A DNA stretch of 8,588 bases, taken from NCBI GenBank assembly GCA_050331475.1, contig JBHJGU010000092.1, positions 1 through 8,588 of the forward strand, written 5' to 3'. Position 1 is the first letter of the stretch, and each line of letters begins with the position of its first letter. A model generated the notes under the pieces. That model did no database searches. It was not told where the DNA came from and saw only the letters and a program-made list of their open reading frames with translations. A program made the translations under genes and the position numbers. The stretch comes from JBHJGU01 sp050331475. Lineage in GTDB: Bacteria > Pseudomonadota > Alphaproteobacteria > Caulobacterales > Maricaulaceae. Positions 6,933 to 8,588 of the stretch are shown here, one piece after another.

Positions 6933-8588
6933 ATGAACGCTTGGACGAAAGCGACGCGGGGGCTGGCGGCCATAGCATTCGCATGGATCAGCGTCACTGC
7001 GCCCGTGCCGCCTGCGCGCGCGCAGGACCACCTAATCAATCTCAAAGACGCGGATATTCAGACCTTTATCGACGACGTCTCCGCGGTCACCGGCTACAGC
7101 TTCATCACCCATCCGGCCGTCAGCGGCACGGTGACCGTCACCTCCCAAACCCCGCTGACCACCGACGAAGTGTTCCAATTGTTCCTCGGCGTCATGCGGA
7201 CCTATGGCTATGTCGCCATCCCAACACAGACGGGCGCTTACCGCATCGTGCCCGCTTCTTTGGGGGCGCAAGACGCCGGCGCTCCGGGTCGTCGGCCCGG
7301 AGCGGATCAATTGCTCACCCGTGTTTTCCGGCTCGACAATGTGCGCGCGGACCAAGCCGCTCAGTCGGTGCGCGAATTGATCAGCGAAAACGCGTTTATT
7401 GGCGTCGCATTGGAGAGCAACGCTGTCGTGGTCTCAGACTACGCCGGGAACCTGTCCCGGATCGGCGACGTTTTACGGGTCCTTGACGAGGATAAATCGG
7501 TCATCCGCGTCGTTGGTTTGACCAATATGGCGGCGCCGGAAGCGGCGCGGCTGATCGTAGGACTGACCGGCGACGATCGCGCGGCGCCAGGAACCCGATT
7601 AACCGCGACGCCGACCGAGACCGGCAACACGCTGTTATTGCGGGGCGAACCGCAAATCGTGACCCGGTATATGGACATCATTCGCGAACTCGACGCCGAA
7701 GCGCGCCCCAACGCCAATCTCCGGATCATCCGTTTGGTGCACGCCGACGGGTTGGAGCTGATCCCGGTTCTAGAACGCGTCGGCCGGGTGGTCAGCGCGT
7801 CCGCTGCGCCGTCTGCGGCTGCGAGCGCGCCAGTGATCGCTTTTCACGAACCCACGAACACCCTGGTGATCACAGCGGACAGCCAGACCTTGGAAAGCAT
7901 GGAAGAGGTCATCGCCGCGCTGGATGTGCGTCGTCAGCAAGTCTTGCTCGAGGCGATCATTGTGGAGCTGTCGGACACCGCGGCGCGAGAATTGGGGCTG
8001 CAGTTTTTCTTGGCCGGCAGTCAAGACAGCCAAGTGCCCTTTATTTCTCAGAATTTTTCCGCGTCGGCGGCGAATATCCTGCCTCTCGCGGGGGCCCTCG
8101 TAACCGACGCGGACGAGGATAACCCCGTCGTCTCCGAAACAGCGGCGGAGGCCATTGCGGATGCGGCCGTCAGCTCCCTGCTCAGCCTGTCAGGGATCAC
8201 CGCCGGGTTCGGCGGACAAACCGACTCCGGAACGTTGTTCGGCGCGATCCTCAACGCAGTGCAGGACGATGCGTCCTCCAACGTGCTCTCGGTGCCCCAA
8301 GTGCTCACCTTGGACAACCAACCCGCTAGCCTCAGCGTCGGCCAGGAAATCCCCATCTCCACCGGGGAGGGCGTTGGCTCCGACCTCGTCAACCCCTTCC
8401 GGACCATCAACCGCCAAGAAGTCGGGGTTCAACTCGACGTCACGCCGCAAATCTCCGAAGGAGACAGCTTGGTGCTGGAGATCCGCCAAGAAGTGTCTTC
8501 GATTGAAGGCCCGCTGGTGGGCGCGCCCACCGAATTGATCACCAATTTAAGCGAAATCCAGACGACTGTGCTGGCGGATAACAAGGAT
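6933..8588 (+). CDS. gspD: Type II secretion system secretin GspD (3' end missing)
   Basis: GspD is the multimeric outer-membrane channel through which folded substrates leave the cell. From ATG 6933, 552 codons are open to the window edge. Residues 1-30 form a signal peptide (core GLAAIAFAWISV, probable cleavage after ARA). An N0 domain (about 33-106, INLKDADIQTFIDDVSAVTG onward) should contact the GspC homology region. N1 starts near VFRLDNVRADQAA, followed by N2 (TNMAAPEAARLI) and N3 (RIIRLVHADGLELI through LDVRRQQ). The secretin domain begins near residue 337 with VLLEAIIVELSD and includes VLSVPQVLTLDNQPA (from 451), VGQEIPIS and EVGVQLDVTPQISEGDSL (from 496), then EVSSI. The visible part stops shortly after IQTTVLADNKD, so the end of the barrel and the C-terminal S-domain or pilotin-binding region are missing. 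Domain order and motifs match GspD rather than a pilus or type III secretin, and the gspC neighbour supports this. Confidence 0.95.
   Translation, partial: MNAWTKATRGLAAIAFAWISVTAPVPPARAQDHLINLKDADIQTFIDDVSAVTGYSFITHPAVSGTVTVTSQTPLTTDEVFQLFLGVMRTYGYVAIPTQTGAYRIVPASLGAQDAGAPGRRPGADQLLTRVFRLDNVRADQAAQSVRELISENAFIGVALESNAVVVSDYAGNLSRIGDVLRVLDEDKSVIRVVGLTNMAAPEAARLIVGLTGDDRAAPGTRLTATPTETGNTLLLRGEPQIVTRYMDIIRELDAEARPNANLRIIRLVHADGLELIPVLERVGRVVSASAAPSAAASAPVIAFHEPTNTLVITADSQTLESMEEVIAALDVRRQQVLLEAIIVELSDTAARELGLQFFLAGSQDSQVPFISQNFSASAANILPLAGALVTDADEDNPVVSETAAEAIADAAVSSLLSLSGITAGFGGQTDSGTLFGAILNAVQDDASSNVLSVPQVLTLDNQPASLSVGQEIPISTGEGVGSDLVNPFRTINRQEVGVQLDVTPQISEGDSLVLEIRQEVSSIEGPLVGAPTELITNLSEIQTTVLADNKD

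Noticed and set aside
7011..7026. 16-base perfect palindrome CCTGCGCGCGCGCAGG at the gspD signal-peptide cleavage region
   Set aside because: It consists mostly of alternating GC encoding PARAQ-type residues; in GC-rich coding DNA this is easily explained by chance, and no binding site is known to me for it.
6917..7486. Plus-strand 189-codon open frame overlapping the start of gspD
   Set aside because: It is out of frame with gspD, whose frame gives a clear signal peptide and N0-N1 domains over the same bases; the alternative product is Arg-rich and featureless.

Overview
The window reads as accessory outer-membrane chromosomal DNA of a Gram-negative, GC-rich bacterium. It is most likely an aquatic alphaproteobacterium of the Caulobacter/Hyphomonas/Maricaulis type. 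That placement is an inference from base composition, the strongly acidic and lysine-poor secreted proteins, the type of TonB-dependent receptor, and a gene order that resembles, from memory, the elpS/type II secretion locus of Caulobacter crescentus. All four genes lie on the + strand. The first and last run off the window.

Layout. (1) 1-2919: the C-terminal 972 residues of a large exported protein. It opens with an eleven-proline linker and continues as two tandem copies of a roughly 470-residue acidic domain. The domain belongs to a poorly characterised type of surface or secreted protein often found beside TonB-dependent receptors. (2) 2920-3075: a 156-base gap with two strong hairpins and a good ribosome binding site. 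(3) 3076-5817: a complete TonB-dependent outer-membrane receptor of 913 residues. (4) 5818-5916: a 99-base gap with one strong hairpin. (5) 5917-6930: gspC, the inner-membrane PDZ-type subunit of a type II secretion system (T2SS). (6) 6933-8588: gspD, the outer-membrane secretin, open at the window end with 552 codons visible. No stretch longer than 156 bases lacks a gene. I saw no tRNA, rRNA, CRISPR array, transposase or prophage gene.

How the genes may work together. GspC and GspD begin a T2SS operon whose other subunits should lie downstream. The two genes before it look like a surface nutrient-capture pair: an exposed acidic protein and a TonB-dependent importer. A link to the T2SS, with the duplicated protein exported or released by it, is suggested by co-location only. 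In C. crescentus a phosphate-starvation lipoprotein, ElpS, is encoded beside the T2SS genes and its release depends on that system. Whether the duplicated protein here is an ElpS relative must be settled by alignment.

The most unusual things are the internal duplication, with runs of up to 116 identical bases between copies; a 972-residue protein with a single lysine; and three strong intergenic hairpins without U-tracts that separate the surface protein, the receptor and the secretion genes.
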